Positions 18,150-26,371 are shown, counted from the stretch's first letter. The stretch is 64,000 bases of DNA from Neolewinella aquimaris (GCF_014197245.1 NZ_JACIFF010000002.1:386106-450105); one strand, 5' to 3'. Made by a program: numbers and translations. Notes: generated by a model from the sequence alone, not told the origin.

Positions 18150-18974
18150 ATGACCCTCGACGCCCACCAGCACTTCTGGCACTACGACCCGGTAAAGGAC
18201 GCCTGGATCGACGAAACGATGACGGCCATCCGCCGGGATTTTCTCCCCGCCGACCTGGAACCCGTGCTCGCCGCTAACGGGGTTGAAGGTTGCGTCGCCG
18301 TGCAGGCCAGTCAGTCGCTTGGCGAAACCGAATTTTTGCTCGCACTGGCCGACCGTCATGACTTTATTCGCGGCGTCGTCGGGTGGGTCGATCTCCGAGC
18401 TCCGGAAGTAAGCGATCAATTGGCCCGCTTCGCCGACCACCCGAAATTCGTGGGCGTACGGCACGTGGTGCAGGCGGAACCGGAAGGCTTTATGCTCAAC
18501 CCGGATTTTCAACGGGGCATCGCCGCGCTACGGGAATTCGACCTCACCTACGACATCCTCATCCTGCAGCACCAACTCGAAGAGGCCAGCGCGCTCGTAG
18601 GTGCCTTTCCCGACCAGCCCTTCGTACTCGATCACCTGGCCAAACCACAGGTCAGCAACGGAATGGACCCCGCGTGGGCACACGGCATCCACCGCCTGGC
18701 CGACTACCCCAACGTAAGCTGCAAGCTCTCCGGCCTCGTCACCGAAACGACCGACTGGCAGTGGCAAACCGACGACTTCCGTCCCTTCATCGACCACGCC
18801 CTATCCACCTTCGGTCCGGATCGCCTTATGTTCGGTTCCGACTGGCCCGTGTGCCGACTCGCCGCCGACTACAGTGAGGTCAAAGAGATCGTCGAAAACG
18901 TACTCGCGGGCTTATCGGAAGCGGAGCGCGCGGGTATCTTGGGGGGCAATGCCCAACGTTTTTACGGCTGCTGA
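18150..18974 (+). CDS. Amidohydrolase-family L-fuconolactonase candidate
   Basis: A 275-aa cytosolic TIM-barrel amidohydrolase of the COG3618 lactonase group, which opens sugar-acid lactones. The metal motif DAHQHFW sits at the N-terminus, VVGWVDLRAP follows, and FGSDWPVC near residues 230-238 carries the conserved Asp. The ATG at 18150 is chosen over upstream frame because it starts exactly at the family's MxxDxHQHFW. It is the last gene of the fucose operon and is followed by a hairpin. Together with the SDR, mutarotase and FucP it gives the first oxidative fucose steps. The next enzyme, L-fuconate dehydratase, is not in the window. Confidence 0.88.
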   Translation: MTLDAHQHFWHYDPVKDAWIDETMTAIRRDFLPADLEPVLAANGVEGCVAVQASQSLGETEFLLALADRHDFIRGVVGWVDLRAPEVSDQLARFADHPKFVGVRHVVQAEPEGFMLNPDFQRGIAALREFDLTYDILILQHQLEEASALVGAFPDQPFVLDHLAKPQVSNGMDPAWAHGIHRLADYPNVSCKLSGLVTETTDWQWQTDDFRPFIDHALSTFGPDRLMFGSDWPVCRLAADYSEVKEIVENVLAGLSEAERAGILGGNAQRFYGC

Positions 18975-19004
18975 CACCAAAAGCAAATGGGCGGGAACGC
19001 AGGA

Positions 19005-19026
19005 GCTATTTAATCAGTAAAATAGC
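19005..19026 (+). terminator. Weak stem-loop after the fucose operon
   Basis: GCTATTT and AAATAGC form a 7-bp stem around an eight-base loop (AATCAGTA) in the 75-nt gap after the amidohydrolase. There is no T-run, so this is only a possible 3' end structure. Confidence 0.35.
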
Positions 19027-19049
19027 CGACCTAACCTGACCTTTACGCC

Positions 19050-19865
19050 ATGATCGTACAGTTGCACTCCCCCTCCCTCCGGCTTTACGAAAGTGCCCTC
19101 ATGCGCACCGTAACCTCCCTGGTGGTAGGCGATGAGTACCTGTTGCTGGTCGATCCGAACTGGCTGCCGCAGGAGGTAGAATACATTCACTTCGAGGCCG
19201 AAGCCCTCCGCGAGGGCCGGAAGTGCTACCTGCTCTTCACCCATTCCGACTACGACCACATCACCGGCTACGGCAAATTTCCCGGTTACACCACCCTTGC
19301 TTCCGCGGCATTCGTCAACAGCCCCCAGGGGGAGGAAACCATGGAGCAGATCCGTGCCTTCGACGATGAGTACTACCTCTCCCGGGACTATCCCCTCTCC
19401 TACCCCACCATCGACCTTCCAATCGCCGGAGACGGGGTGGAACAAAAAATCGGCGAGGACGCCTACGCTTTTTATCAGGCGCCCGGCCACAACGCCGATG
19501 GCCTCATCACCCTCAACCGCAGCCGGGGCATTCTCATCGTCGGCGATTATTTGAGCAACGTAGAGTTCCCATTTGTCTACCACTCCTTCGCCGACTACCG
19601 CGAAACCCTCGATAAACTGGCGCACCTGATTGCTACGGAGCCGATCAAGGTCTTGGTTACCGGTCACGGCGATCACACCAGCGACCGCACGGAAATGCTG
19701 CACCGGATCGAGGAATCGCGCGGCTACCTCAACGAAGTTGAATCCTGCGTCCGCGACGATCGCTCCTTCGATGCCCAGCCCCTTTTCCAACGGTACGGCT
19801 TTCCCCGCGTCATGAAAAAATACCACCAGGCCAACCTGGAACTGGCGCGGCAATCGGTCCGGTAA
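19050..19865 (+). CDS. Metallo-beta-lactamase-fold hydrolase
   Basis: A 271-aa MBL-fold protein. The metal motif is HSDYDH at 65-70, where the canonical HxHxDH has Asp in place of the second His. Further ligands appear in APGHNADG, VGDYLSN and VTGHGDHTSD. These fit a zinc- or iron-dependent hydrolase, but the natural substrate is unknown. It lies 75 nt beyond the fucose operon with a hairpin between, so co-transcription is uncertain. It is 15 nt upstream of aceK on the same strand and may share its transcript. Confidence 0.82.
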   Translation: MIVQLHSPSLRLYESALMRTVTSLVVGDEYLLLVDPNWLPQEVEYIHFEAEALREGRKCYLLFTHSDYDHITGYGKFPGYTTLASAAFVNSPQGEETMEQIRAFDDEYYLSRDYPLSYPTIDLPIAGDGVEQKIGEDAYAFYQAPGHNADGLITLNRSRGILIVGDYLSNVEFPFVYHSFADYRETLDKLAHLIATEPIKVLVTGHGDHTSDRTEMLHRIEESRGYLNEVESCVRDDRSFDAQPLFQRYGFPRVMKKYHQANLELARQSVR

Positions 19866-19880
19866 CTTACCTTAACGGGT

Positions 19881-21629
19881 ATGATTTCCACTGCTCCCGC
19901 GTTCCCCGCCCTGTTGCACTACGAAGTGGCGCACCGTATCCTAACGGGATACATGAGCTACTATTACCGGTTTAAGCTGATCACGAAACGCGCGCGCATC
20001 CGCTTCGAAACCCGCGACTGGCACGGCACCCAGGCCGACGCCCGCAGCCGCATCACCCTGTACCGCGAGGAAGTAGCCGAGACCACCCGTCAGCTCGACG
20101 AACTGATGGAAGCGCGACACGCGGACCCCGCCTTCTGGAAAAAAGTACGTGATGCCTTTGCCGAGGATATCGCCCACTTCAATACCCGGAACATCGCCGA
20201 GACCTTCTTCAATTCGGTCTACCGTCACGCCTACGGCATCGGTGCCGACCGTGAGGTGATGTTCGTCGTACGCACCGGCAGCTACCGGGAATACGGCGGC
20301 ATCTCACCGATCACCCACACCCTCGACCTCGGTGACCGGACGCTCCGTGAAACGGTGCGGGCCGTGCTCGACCATTATCCCTTCGAGGCCGAATGGGACG
20401 ACCGCGAGCGTGACATCGAACTTGTCGCCGACCGGTGGGAAACATTCATACAGACCCACGGGGGTCCGGCCCCGAGCGACCGACTCGAGGTGCTGCACGC
20501 CGTCTTCTACCGCAATAAAACGGCCTACATCGTCGGGCGTTTCTCGAAGGGCAACGAGGTGCATCCCTTCATTATGCCCCTCCTCCACCCCGCCAACCGG
20601 GGGATCCTCATCGACGCCTTATTATTGGAAGCGGATCAGGTGGTGAGTATCTTTAGCTACCATCGCTCTTACTTCCTGGCCGACATCAGCATCCCGAGCG
20701 AGATGGTCGATTTCCTGCAGACCTTCATGCCCAGCAAGCGGGTGAGCGAACTGTACAACGCCATCGGCTTCGAAAAGCACGGGAAGACGGTGTTTTACCG
20801 TGAGTTACTGCGGTACTTCAGTAACACCGACCCGGAACTGGACCCCTTCGTGGCCGCCCCCGGCATTGCCGGAATGGTCATGTACGTATTCACGACGCAG
20901 GGAATGAATATGGTCTTCAAGGTAATCCGCGATCACTTCGCTCCGCCCAAGCAGGTCACCGCCGCTACCGTAAAGGAGCGCTACGACCTCGTCAAGCGCC
21001 ACGATCGCGTGGGGCGGATGGCCGACAGCTACCTCTTCGAAAAGCTTTCCCTACCCCTCCAGCGCTTCAGCGCCGAATGCCTGCGGGAACTGCAGGAAAC
21101 CGCCCCTTCGAAGGTGGAGATCCGCGACGATTGCGTGCTCATCTCCCATGTCTACGTGGAAAAACAGATGACCCCCCTTAATCTTTATCTGCAGACCGCC
21201 GATGAAGCCATGGCGCAAAAGGCGCTGCGCGACTACGGGCGCGCCATCAAGCAGCTGGCCGCGGCCAATATCTTCCCGGGCGACCTGCTGCTGAAGAATT
21301 TCGGCGTTACCCGCGTCAACCGCGTGGTCTTTTACGATTACGACGAGATCGAACTGGTGACCGACTGCAACTTCCGCCACATTCCCGAACCCCGTACCCC
21401 GGAGGAGGAGATGGCCAGTCAGCCCTGGTACTACGTTGGTCCTCACGACATCTTTCCGGAAGAGTTTCCCGGTTTCCTGATGCGATCCGGGCCCTACCTC
21501 ACTTACCTGCGGGAGCAGCACGGGGAGATCTTCGACGCTGACTTCTGGAATGACATTAAACGCAGATTACTGGACGGGGAGATTATGGATGTGTTTCCTT
21601 ATCGGACGGGGCACCGGTTTTTGCAGTGA
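19881..21629 (+). CDS. aceK: Isocitrate dehydrogenase kinase/phosphatase AceK
   Basis: A 582-aa bifunctional enzyme that phosphorylates and dephosphorylates isocitrate dehydrogenase, switching carbon between the TCA cycle and the glyoxylate shunt. Length matches the family (about 570-600 aa). The signature block VKERYDLVKRHDRVGRMADS is present. So are the ATP-site region (FTTQGMNMVFKVIRDHF) and the catalytic segment PGDLLLKNFGVTRVNRVVFYDYDEI near residues 470-495. No glyoxylate-shunt gene is adjacent. AceK is best known from Proteobacteria and is uncommon in Bacteroidota, so ancient transfer is possible, though base composition does not differ visibly from its neighbours. Confidence 0.95.
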   Translation: MISTAPAFPALLHYEVAHRILTGYMSYYYRFKLITKRARIRFETRDWHGTQADARSRITLYREEVAETTRQLDELMEARHADPAFWKKVRDAFAEDIAHFNTRNIAETFFNSVYRHAYGIGADREVMFVVRTGSYREYGGISPITHTLDLGDRTLRETVRAVLDHYPFEAEWDDRERDIELVADRWETFIQTHGGPAPSDRLEVLHAVFYRNKTAYIVGRFSKGNEVHPFIMPLLHPANRGILIDALLLEADQVVSIFSYHRSYFLADISIPSEMVDFLQTFMPSKRVSELYNAIGFEKHGKTVFYRELLRYFSNTDPELDPFVAAPGIAGMVMYVFTTQGMNMVFKVIRDHFAPPKQVTAATVKERYDLVKRHDRVGRMADSYLFEKLSLPLQRFSAECLRELQETAPSKVEIRDDCVLISHVYVEKQMTPLNLYLQTADEAMAQKALRDYGRAIKQLAAANIFPGDLLLKNFGVTRVNRVVFYDYDEIELVTDCNFRHIPEPRTPEEEMASQPWYYVGPHDIFPEEFPGFLMRSGPYLTYLREQHGEIFDADFWNDIKRRLLDGEIMDVFPYRTGHRFLQ

Positions 21630-21640
21630 GGAAGTAGTTT

Positions 21641-21704
21641 GTTAGTCGGTTAGTAGATTAGTTCGTTAGTATGTTAGTCTTTTAGTCTTTTAGTCGGTTA
21701 GTCG
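21641..21704. repeat. Period-8 TTAGT tandem array (8 units)
   Basis: Eight consecutive octamers of form N-TTAGT-NN: GTTAGTCG, GTTAGTAG, ATTAGTTC, GTTAGTAT, GTTAGTCT, TTTAGTCT, TTTAGTCG, GTTAGTCG. The TTAGT core is invariant and the other three positions vary. The array fills the gap between convergent aceK and the membrane-protein gene, and its last unit supplies the TAA stop of the latter. A related array lies at 58140-58257. Confidence 0.9.
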
Positions 21705-22495
21705 AGGTCGAAGGATTGGCCTGTGGGGGGGAAGGATGGAGATGGGGGCGGGGCGGCCGGTTCTTCGGTGAAGTAGACGTAGACGATGTTGAGGTTTTTG
21801 ACCTGGCTGAAGGGGATGACGAGGTAGTCGCCCTTCATCTCGTAGGTGGTGTGGGGGGAGGGCTGCCAGGGGTGGTCGCGGGAACCGGTGATCTTGAGGT
21901 TGTCGCGGCGGATGGCGCTGCTGATGAACAGCTGGTCGATGTTCTGTTCGCCGTTGAGGGTGTAGGCATCGAGGGCACCGGTGTAGACGACGAGTTTGCC
22001 GCCGCCATCGACCAGCAGATCGACGCGGATGAAGTGCAGGCGCTGCCGTTGTTCGTTGGTGAGGACGTAGCCGTTGAAGTAGCGGTCCCAGTCGTTAAAA
22101 ACTTGTAGCGCCTTGTGGTCTTTTTCGTAGCCGGTCCGGATGACCCACTGCTGGAGGTAGTAGCCGATGGTAGCGGCGGCCGCGCAGAGTAACAGCAAGT
22201 AGACGACGAAGCCATGGTAGCCGGCTTCGAAATTAGCGTAGTCCGCAGCTTGTAGATCGCCGCCGGTACTGAGAAGATAGATCAGGCGCAGGTTAGGATC
22301 GGAACCCAGTAACCGGACCACAGCCATCCCCGCTGAGTGAAGCAGCAGGGAGGTGATGAGCATGATGATTGCCTCGCTCAGCAGGCTAAAGTTTAGGCTG
22401 CGGCGAATGGAGTTGCTGCGGATGTAGGCGTAACGGAGGGCGATGCCGGGAAGGAGCAGTAGGACGATAAAGAGGGCACCGACCGCGAAATTCAT
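21698..22495 (-). CDS. Membrane protein of unknown function, three predicted TM segments
   Basis: A 265-aa protein I do not recognise. Hydrophobic segments lie at about residues 3-25, 38-64 and 95-118. A mixed soluble domain follows (about 130-240, with DWDRYFNGYVLTNEQRQRLHF and beta-rich KGDYLVIPFSQVKNLNIVYVYF). It ends in a proline-rich tail (PAAPPPSPSFPPT). The stop codon lies within the period-8 repeat array. It is 2 nt downstream of the small gene at 22498-22692, so the two form an operon. Confidence 0.72.
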   Translation of the reverse strand: MNFAVGALFIVLLLLPGIALRYAYIRSNSIRRSLNFSLLSEAIIMLITSLLLHSAGMAVVRLLGSDPNLRLIYLLSTGGDLQAADYANFEAGYHGFVVYLLLLCAAAATIGYYLQQWVIRTGYEKDHKALQVFNDWDRYFNGYVLTNEQRQRLHFIRVDLLVDGGGKLVVYTGALDAYTLNGEQNIDQLFISSAIRRDNLKITGSRDHPWQPSPHTTYEMKGDYLVIPFSQVKNLNIVYVYFTEEPAAPPPSPSFPPTGQSFDLD

Positions 22496-22497
22496 GT

Positions 22498-22692
22498 TTA
22501 GGCGGGGCGCTCGACCTTTTCAATCGCTTGGTTCACCTCCTCGATGGGCACGGCGCGGTACTGCTTGCCCTCGTGCTCGAAGACTTCCTCGAAGCCGCTG
22601 TCTGGATCCTGAACCGCGATGGACGACTTCAGGGCGGCCCGCTTCGCCTGCGCGGGCAGTCGACGAAATTCTTTGGACTGGTAGGCCTGCAT
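22498..22692 (-). CDS. Small hypothetical protein (64 aa)
   Basis: A 64-aa protein, MQAYQSKEFRRLPAQAKRAA at the start, of unknown function. It is basic at the N-terminus, acidic in the middle (DPDSGFEEVFEHEG) and has no membrane segment. A -7 box TATCTTTC lies at 22707-22714 on this strand, 14 nt before the ATG, which supports it as a real gene and as the promoter-proximal cistron for the membrane protein. It is divergent from the SWIM gene. Confidence 0.62.
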   Translation of the reverse strand: MQAYQSKEFRRLPAQAKRAALKSSIAVQDPDSGFEEVFEHEGKQYRAVPIEEVNQAIEKVERPA

Positions 22693-22774
22693 GGAGAATG
22701 TTTTACGAAAGATAGGGCATTTACCACGTATCTCCTACATTGAACGCTCCGGTGCTTGTCCGGGTTTCCGATCC

Positions 22775-24046
22775 ATGTCAGTAGACCACCTCCTGCAACT
22801 CTCCCCCGACGCCAAATCGCTCGAAAGCGGTCGCCGCCTTTTCTACAGCCGCCGCTGGCGCCTGTTGGGGGGCGACGGACAGTGGATCTGGGGAGAGTTT
22901 GACGTGGGGGGCAAGCGGCCGATCCAGTCGGCGGTGCAGGTAGTAGAGGGTCGTTTCAACTGCTCCTGTCGCGGCCGCGCCCGACCCTGCGCCCACGGAC
23001 TGGCCCTCGTGCTCCTGCTCGGCAACAATCCGGACCGCATCACGGTGGGCCAGCCCCCCGACTGGGTGCGCTCCGTACAACACCAGGCAACTAAAGCACC
23101 GCGGGTGGCGAAGGACGTCAAGAAAGTCGGCGACCGCTTTGCCGATCGGCTCGAATTGATGGATGCCGGGGTGGATGAGCTCGAGTTGCGGCTGCTCGAC
23201 ATCGCCCGGCGGGGCATCGCCGACACCATGGGACAGGGAACCGAAAGTTGGCTTGCGGCGTCGGCCAGCCTGACCGACGCCAAGCTACCCGGTCTGGCCG
23301 GGAGGTTGCGCCGGCTGGCGACCCTGGGATCCGACGGTACGGAAGCCGAAATTGCCCGTACCCTCGGCGATCTTTACCTCTTTGTCCGGGCCTGGCGCAA
23401 ACACGACGAACTGCCCCACGAGCGGCGGCAGGAGCTGTACCAGGTTGCCGGAGTAAATACCAAACGGGACGAACTGCTTCGGCGCGCCCCGGTACAGGAT
23501 CACTGGCTGGTGCTGGGCACGGTGGAGGGCCGGGAGGACCGCCTTCGTTACCGCCGCGTCTGGCTCAGGGGTGAACGTACGCGCCGCTTCGCGTTGTTGC
23601 TCGACTTCGCCTTCGGAGAGATGGCCTTCGAGCAGTCGTGGCCATTATCCGGTTCCTTCGATGGGGAAATCCATTTCTATCCCGGCAGCTATCCCCAGCG
23701 GGCGATCTTTCCCACTCCGCGGGCCGGGGGCAGGCCCTACAACGGCTTGAAGGGGTACGATAGCTTTGCGGACATGCTGGACAACTACCGCCGTGCCCTG
23801 GCCGTAGTGCCGTGGCTGCTGCAGTATCCCGTATACCTGAATGCGGTCAGGCCCGTCAGGCAATCCGGAGAGCTATTACTCGTGGATGAGGCTGGCGCGG
23901 CATTTCCGGTGCAGCCTGACTTTACCGGCTTTTACCGCCTGCTTGCCGTGAGCGGCGGGGCACCGATGACCGTATTCGCCGAGTTTGACGGCTACCGCTT
24001 GCTGCCGCTGAGTATCCTAACCGACCTGGGGTTGGTGGAGGCTTGA
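22775..24046 (+). CDS. SWIM zinc-finger protein
   Basis: A 423-aa protein. The ATG at 22775 (MSVDHLLQLSPD) is chosen because it begins the conserved N-terminal helix of such proteins. The SWIM finger is CSCRGRARPCAHGLALVLLL around residues 68-87 (CxC...CxH). The rest is a helical region (about 120-260) and a beta-rich C-terminal region of unknown role. In many bacteria SWIM proteins of this shape are encoded beside MoxR ATPase and VWA proteins; none is present here. Nucleic-acid or protein binding is inferred from the finger only. Confidence 0.82.
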   Translation: MSVDHLLQLSPDAKSLESGRRLFYSRRWRLLGGDGQWIWGEFDVGGKRPIQSAVQVVEGRFNCSCRGRARPCAHGLALVLLLGNNPDRITVGQPPDWVRSVQHQATKAPRVAKDVKKVGDRFADRLELMDAGVDELELRLLDIARRGIADTMGQGTESWLAASASLTDAKLPGLAGRLRRLATLGSDGTEAEIARTLGDLYLFVRAWRKHDELPHERRQELYQVAGVNTKRDELLRRAPVQDHWLVLGTVEGREDRLRYRRVWLRGERTRRFALLLDFAFGEMAFEQSWPLSGSFDGEIHFYPGSYPQRAIFPTPRAGGRPYNGLKGYDSFADMLDNYRRALAVVPWLLQYPVYLNAVRPVRQSGELLLVDEAGAAFPVQPDFTGFYRLLAVSGGAPMTVFAEFDGYRLLPLSILTDLGLVEA

Positions 24047-24053
24047 TCGCCGA

Positions 24054-24085
24054 ACTCGGCGGACGACTTAGGGTCGGCCGACGAG
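24054..24085. repeat. Palindromic repeat family, copy 1 (3' end of prmC)
   Basis: ACTCGGCGGACGA followed, after 7 nt, by TCGGCCGACGAG: the same two half-sites as the 39-bp repeats at 24941 and 25064, with a shorter middle. It overlaps the prmC stop codon, and its right half encodes the last residues of PrmC. Confidence 0.75.
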
Positions 24086-24925
24086 CGGCCGTGTACCGCG
24101 GACCATTCGCCACTTGCCCTGGAGGTCCTGCTTACGCTGCACATCCCGGTATCCCTCACTACGTAAGAGCTCCACGACCAGCTCGTTGTTGAATTCGTTT
24201 GTTTCAAAGTAGAGGTGTCCGTGGTCTTTCAGTCCGTCCCGTCCGAGTTCGGCGATGCGGCGGTAGAATACCAGCGGATCTTCCTCCGGTACGAAGAGCG
24301 CCAGGTGGGGTTCGTGCTGTACCGTCGATTCGCCCATCCGTTGCAACTCCGAGGGGGGTATGTAGGGTGGGTTGGAGACCAGGACGTCAACTGACCCGGT
24401 GGCTAGCGTGAACGAATCGTGCAGGACATCGGCCCTTGAAAAGGTGCAAGCACTACTTAGTCGCTCGGCATTTTCCGCCGCTACCGCGAGTGCTTCGGGG
24501 CTCACATCAATGCCGCTACACTCCCACTGCGGCCGTTTTCGCTTGAGCGCCAGGGGGATGCAGCCTGATCCGGTGCCAATATCCACAATGGATCGGTAAG
24601 TTGATGCCGGGTGGTCCGTGAGTATCCACTCCACCAGTTCTTCCGTCTCCGGGCGGGGGATCAGCACAGCGGGCGATACCCGGAGTTGTAAACCATAAAA
24701 GTCTGCTATTCCGGTCACGTACTGCACCGGCGTCCCCGCCTGCAGCTTGAGCAATGCTTCCTGCGCCAGCTCCGCTTCTTCCGTCGTTAGCTCCCGCGGC
24801 GCCCCACCCTGCCGGTAGGCAAACAGGTCTTCCATGAGCAGCCGAGTGGTGGACCGGGCCTCGCGCTCGCCGAGGAGAGGGGTAAGCTGTGTCTGGAAGT
24901 GGTGGGAGAGGTCATCTGTTTTCAT
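24068..24925 (-). CDS. prmC: Peptide chain release factor N5-glutamine methyltransferase
   Basis: A 286-aa SAM-dependent methyltransferase that modifies the GGQ glutamine of release factors RF1/RF2. The ATG at 24925 is chosen because upstream frame lies in repeat sequence. The N-terminal helical domain (about 1-90) precedes VLIPRPETEELVEW. The SAM-binding IVDIGTGSGCIPLALK and the catalytic NPPY (VSNPPYIPPSEL) follow. The last five residues (LVGRP) come from the palindromic repeat, so the natural C-terminus may have been altered. It lies downstream of dcd on the same strand, with the 178-nt gap bounded by two copies of that repeat. Confidence 0.93.
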   Translation of the reverse strand: MKTDDLSHHFQTQLTPLLGEREARSTTRLLMEDLFAYRQGGAPRELTTEEAELAQEALLKLQAGTPVQYVTGIADFYGLQLRVSPAVLIPRPETEELVEWILTDHPASTYRSIVDIGTGSGCIPLALKRKRPQWECSGIDVSPEALAVAAENAERLSSACTFSRADVLHDSFTLATGSVDVLVSNPPYIPPSELQRMGESTVQHEPHLALFVPEEDPLVFYRRIAELGRDGLKDHGHLYFETNEFNNELVVELLRSEGYRDVQRKQDLQGKWRMVRGTRPLVGRP

Positions 24926-24940
24926 GGGGCATCTTGGTTG

Positions 24941-24979
24941 ACTCGGCGGACGAGCCTCGTACCTCGGTCGGCCGACGAG
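24941..24979. repeat. Palindromic repeat family, copy 2 (39 bp)
   Basis: A 39-bp unit starting ACTCGGCGGACGAGCCTCGT and ending TCGGCCGACGAG. It matches copy 3 at 25064-25102 with one difference (A versus G at unit position 21). It begins 16 nt upstream of the prmC ATG, so it sits where the prmC promoter or leader should be. A partial echo (GGCGGACGAGCGGAGCGAG) lies just beyond at about 24988-25007. Confidence 0.88.
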
Positions 24980-25063
24980 GATAACAGGGCGGACGAGCGG
25001 AGCGAGCATCCACATAAATTGGAGATGGTACATCCGTAAATGGTAAATGGTAAATTTCCAGCT

Positions 25064-25102
25064 ACTCGGCGGACGAGCCTCGTGCCTCGGTCGGCCGACG
25101 AG
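25064..25102. repeat. Palindromic repeat family, copy 3 (39 bp)
   Basis: Direct repeat of copy 2, 38 of 39 bases identical, ending 1 nt before the dcd stop codon (25104-25106). The stretch between copies 2 and 3 holds no gene. It contains three tandem AAATGGT-like heptamers near 25038-25056. Confidence 0.88.
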
Positions 25103-25103
25103 C

Positions 25104-25640
25104 CTAAAAGCTGTTCTTCCACATCATCGACTCCATGGGACGGTCGCTCACGGTATTGTACTTCGCGCCGGGCTTCTTGTTGTAGTAATTTTCGATGTCG
25201 CCCTCCACGGCGAAGTAGATGAGTTGACCGATCGGCATACCGGCGTAGACCCGCACGGGGTGGGTGCAGCTGATCTCCAGCGTCCAGTGATTGCAGAAGC
25301 CGACGTCGCCCTTGCCGGCCGTGGCGTGGATGTCGATGCCGAGGCGTCCGACGCTGCTCTTGCCCTCCAGGAAGGGAACGCTGCTGTGGGTCTCCGTGTA
25401 CTCCAGGGTAACGCCCAGGTACAGGGTATTGGGGTGTAGCACGAAGCCTTCCTCCCCGATCTCCATTTCCTCGATCTCGTTGTGCTTGCGGGCGTCGAGG
25501 ATGTGATCCTTGTAGCGGGCCAGGTGCTTACCCAGGTGAACGTCGTAGCTGTTGGTGCCCAGGTTCCCGCGGTCGAAGGGTGTGATGATGATTTCGCCGC
25601 GGTCCATGGCGGCCAGTATCTTTTTATCGCTCCAGATCAT
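25104..25640 (-). CDS. dcd: dCTP deaminase
   Basis: A 178-aa enzyme that deaminates dCTP to dUTP for thymidylate synthesis. Family features are MIWSDKKILAAMDRGEI at the start, LGTNSYDVHLG, GKSSVGRLGI, the DVGFCNHWTLEIS strand and the C-terminal AKYNTVSDRP. Length is normal for the trimeric family. A TACCTTTC -7 box lies at 25646-25653, only 5 nt before the ATG, suggesting a leaderless mRNA. The third copy of the palindromic repeat abuts its stop. Confidence 0.95.
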   Translation of the reverse strand: MIWSDKKILAAMDRGEIIITPFDRGNLGTNSYDVHLGKHLARYKDHILDARKHNEIEEMEIGEEGFVLHPNTLYLGVTLEYTETHSSVPFLEGKSSVGRLGIDIHATAGKGDVGFCNHWTLEISCTHPVRVYAGMPIGQLIYFAVEGDIENYYNKKPGAKYNTVSDRPMESMMWKNSF

Positions 25641-25696
25641 GGGCGGAAAGGTAAGAACGGCCTAACGAAAGTAGGGCGGGGATGCAGGAGCCGTGA

Positions 25697-26371
25697 CTAC
25701 AGGGAGTGCTCATACTCCCCCACCGGCTCGAATGCCTCCAACCAGTAATCGGTACTGAGCAGGGTGACCTCGAAGGCATGGTCACCGATCGGTTTAGATT
25801 CAACAGACCAGATGATATTAGCCGCAGCCGGGAAGGGGCCCGACTTAAGCTCGTCTTCGTAGAGGCGGTGCAGCAGGGCGTGGCTGTTCATCGCGGGGGC
25901 GAGCAGGCGCAGTAGAAAGGCGGGTTTCGGGTGTTCAAGAAGCTGGGCGCCCTCTTCATTTTTGGCGGTGATGTTGACGACCACTTGCCGACCGTCGGGC
26001 TTCGGGTGTCCGCCGTTGTAGGCTGCGTAGAGGAGGCTGCCGACGCGGAAGAAATTGCGGTGGTGCTGCGGCTCGGGGTATTCTTCCCAGAGGCGCTCGG
26101 TGTCCATTTCGTGGCTGGAGTTCTGGATCTGGCCGGGGGTGAGGGCATCCTTCGGGAATACGTAGTCGATCAGCAGCTTGGCGGCTTCCGGCTTTGCCAG
26201 ATCGGCTACGGACATGAAGGTCATTTCCTGGATCTCCTTGTCGGATAGGTCGGAGGTGTCGCCGTATTCGGTAAGTTCGAGGAGTTTGCGGTAGTCGTCG
26301 GTGGTCCAGTCTCCCGGAAGTTCCGGTAGCTCTTCGGAGGAGACGGGGGTAATCGTAAATTGTTGGCTCAT
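25697..26371 (-). CDS. Conserved hypothetical protein (224 aa)
   Basis: A soluble 224-aa protein I do not recognise; no signal peptide or membrane segment. The first half is acidic and helical (TTDDYRKLLELTEYGDTSDLSDKEIQEM). A mixed domain follows with HRNFFRVGSLLYAAYNGGHPKPDGRQVVVNI and a C-terminal YWLEAFEPVGEYEHSL. The ATG at 26371 is chosen; the codon at 26380 is TTG. It is divergent from the AsnB-like gene, with 123 nt between starts. Confidence 0.7.
   Translation of the reverse strand: MSQQFTITPVSSEELPELPGDWTTDDYRKLLELTEYGDTSDLSDKEIQEMTFMSVADLAKPEAAKLLIDYVFPKDALTPGQIQNSSHEMDTERLWEEYPEPQHHRNFFRVGSLLYAAYNGGHPKPDGRQVVVNITAKNEEGAQLLEHPKPAFLLRLLAPAMNSHALLHRLYEDELKSGPFPAAANIIWSVESKPIGDHAFEVTLLSTDYWLEAFEPVGEYEHSL

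Noticed and set aside
21641..21704. Possible CRISPR array
   Set aside because: Units are 8 bp with no spacers and no cas genes are nearby.
25047..25439. Plus-strand frame opposite dcd
   Set aside because: It starts in repeat DNA and runs antisense through a clear dCTP deaminase gene.
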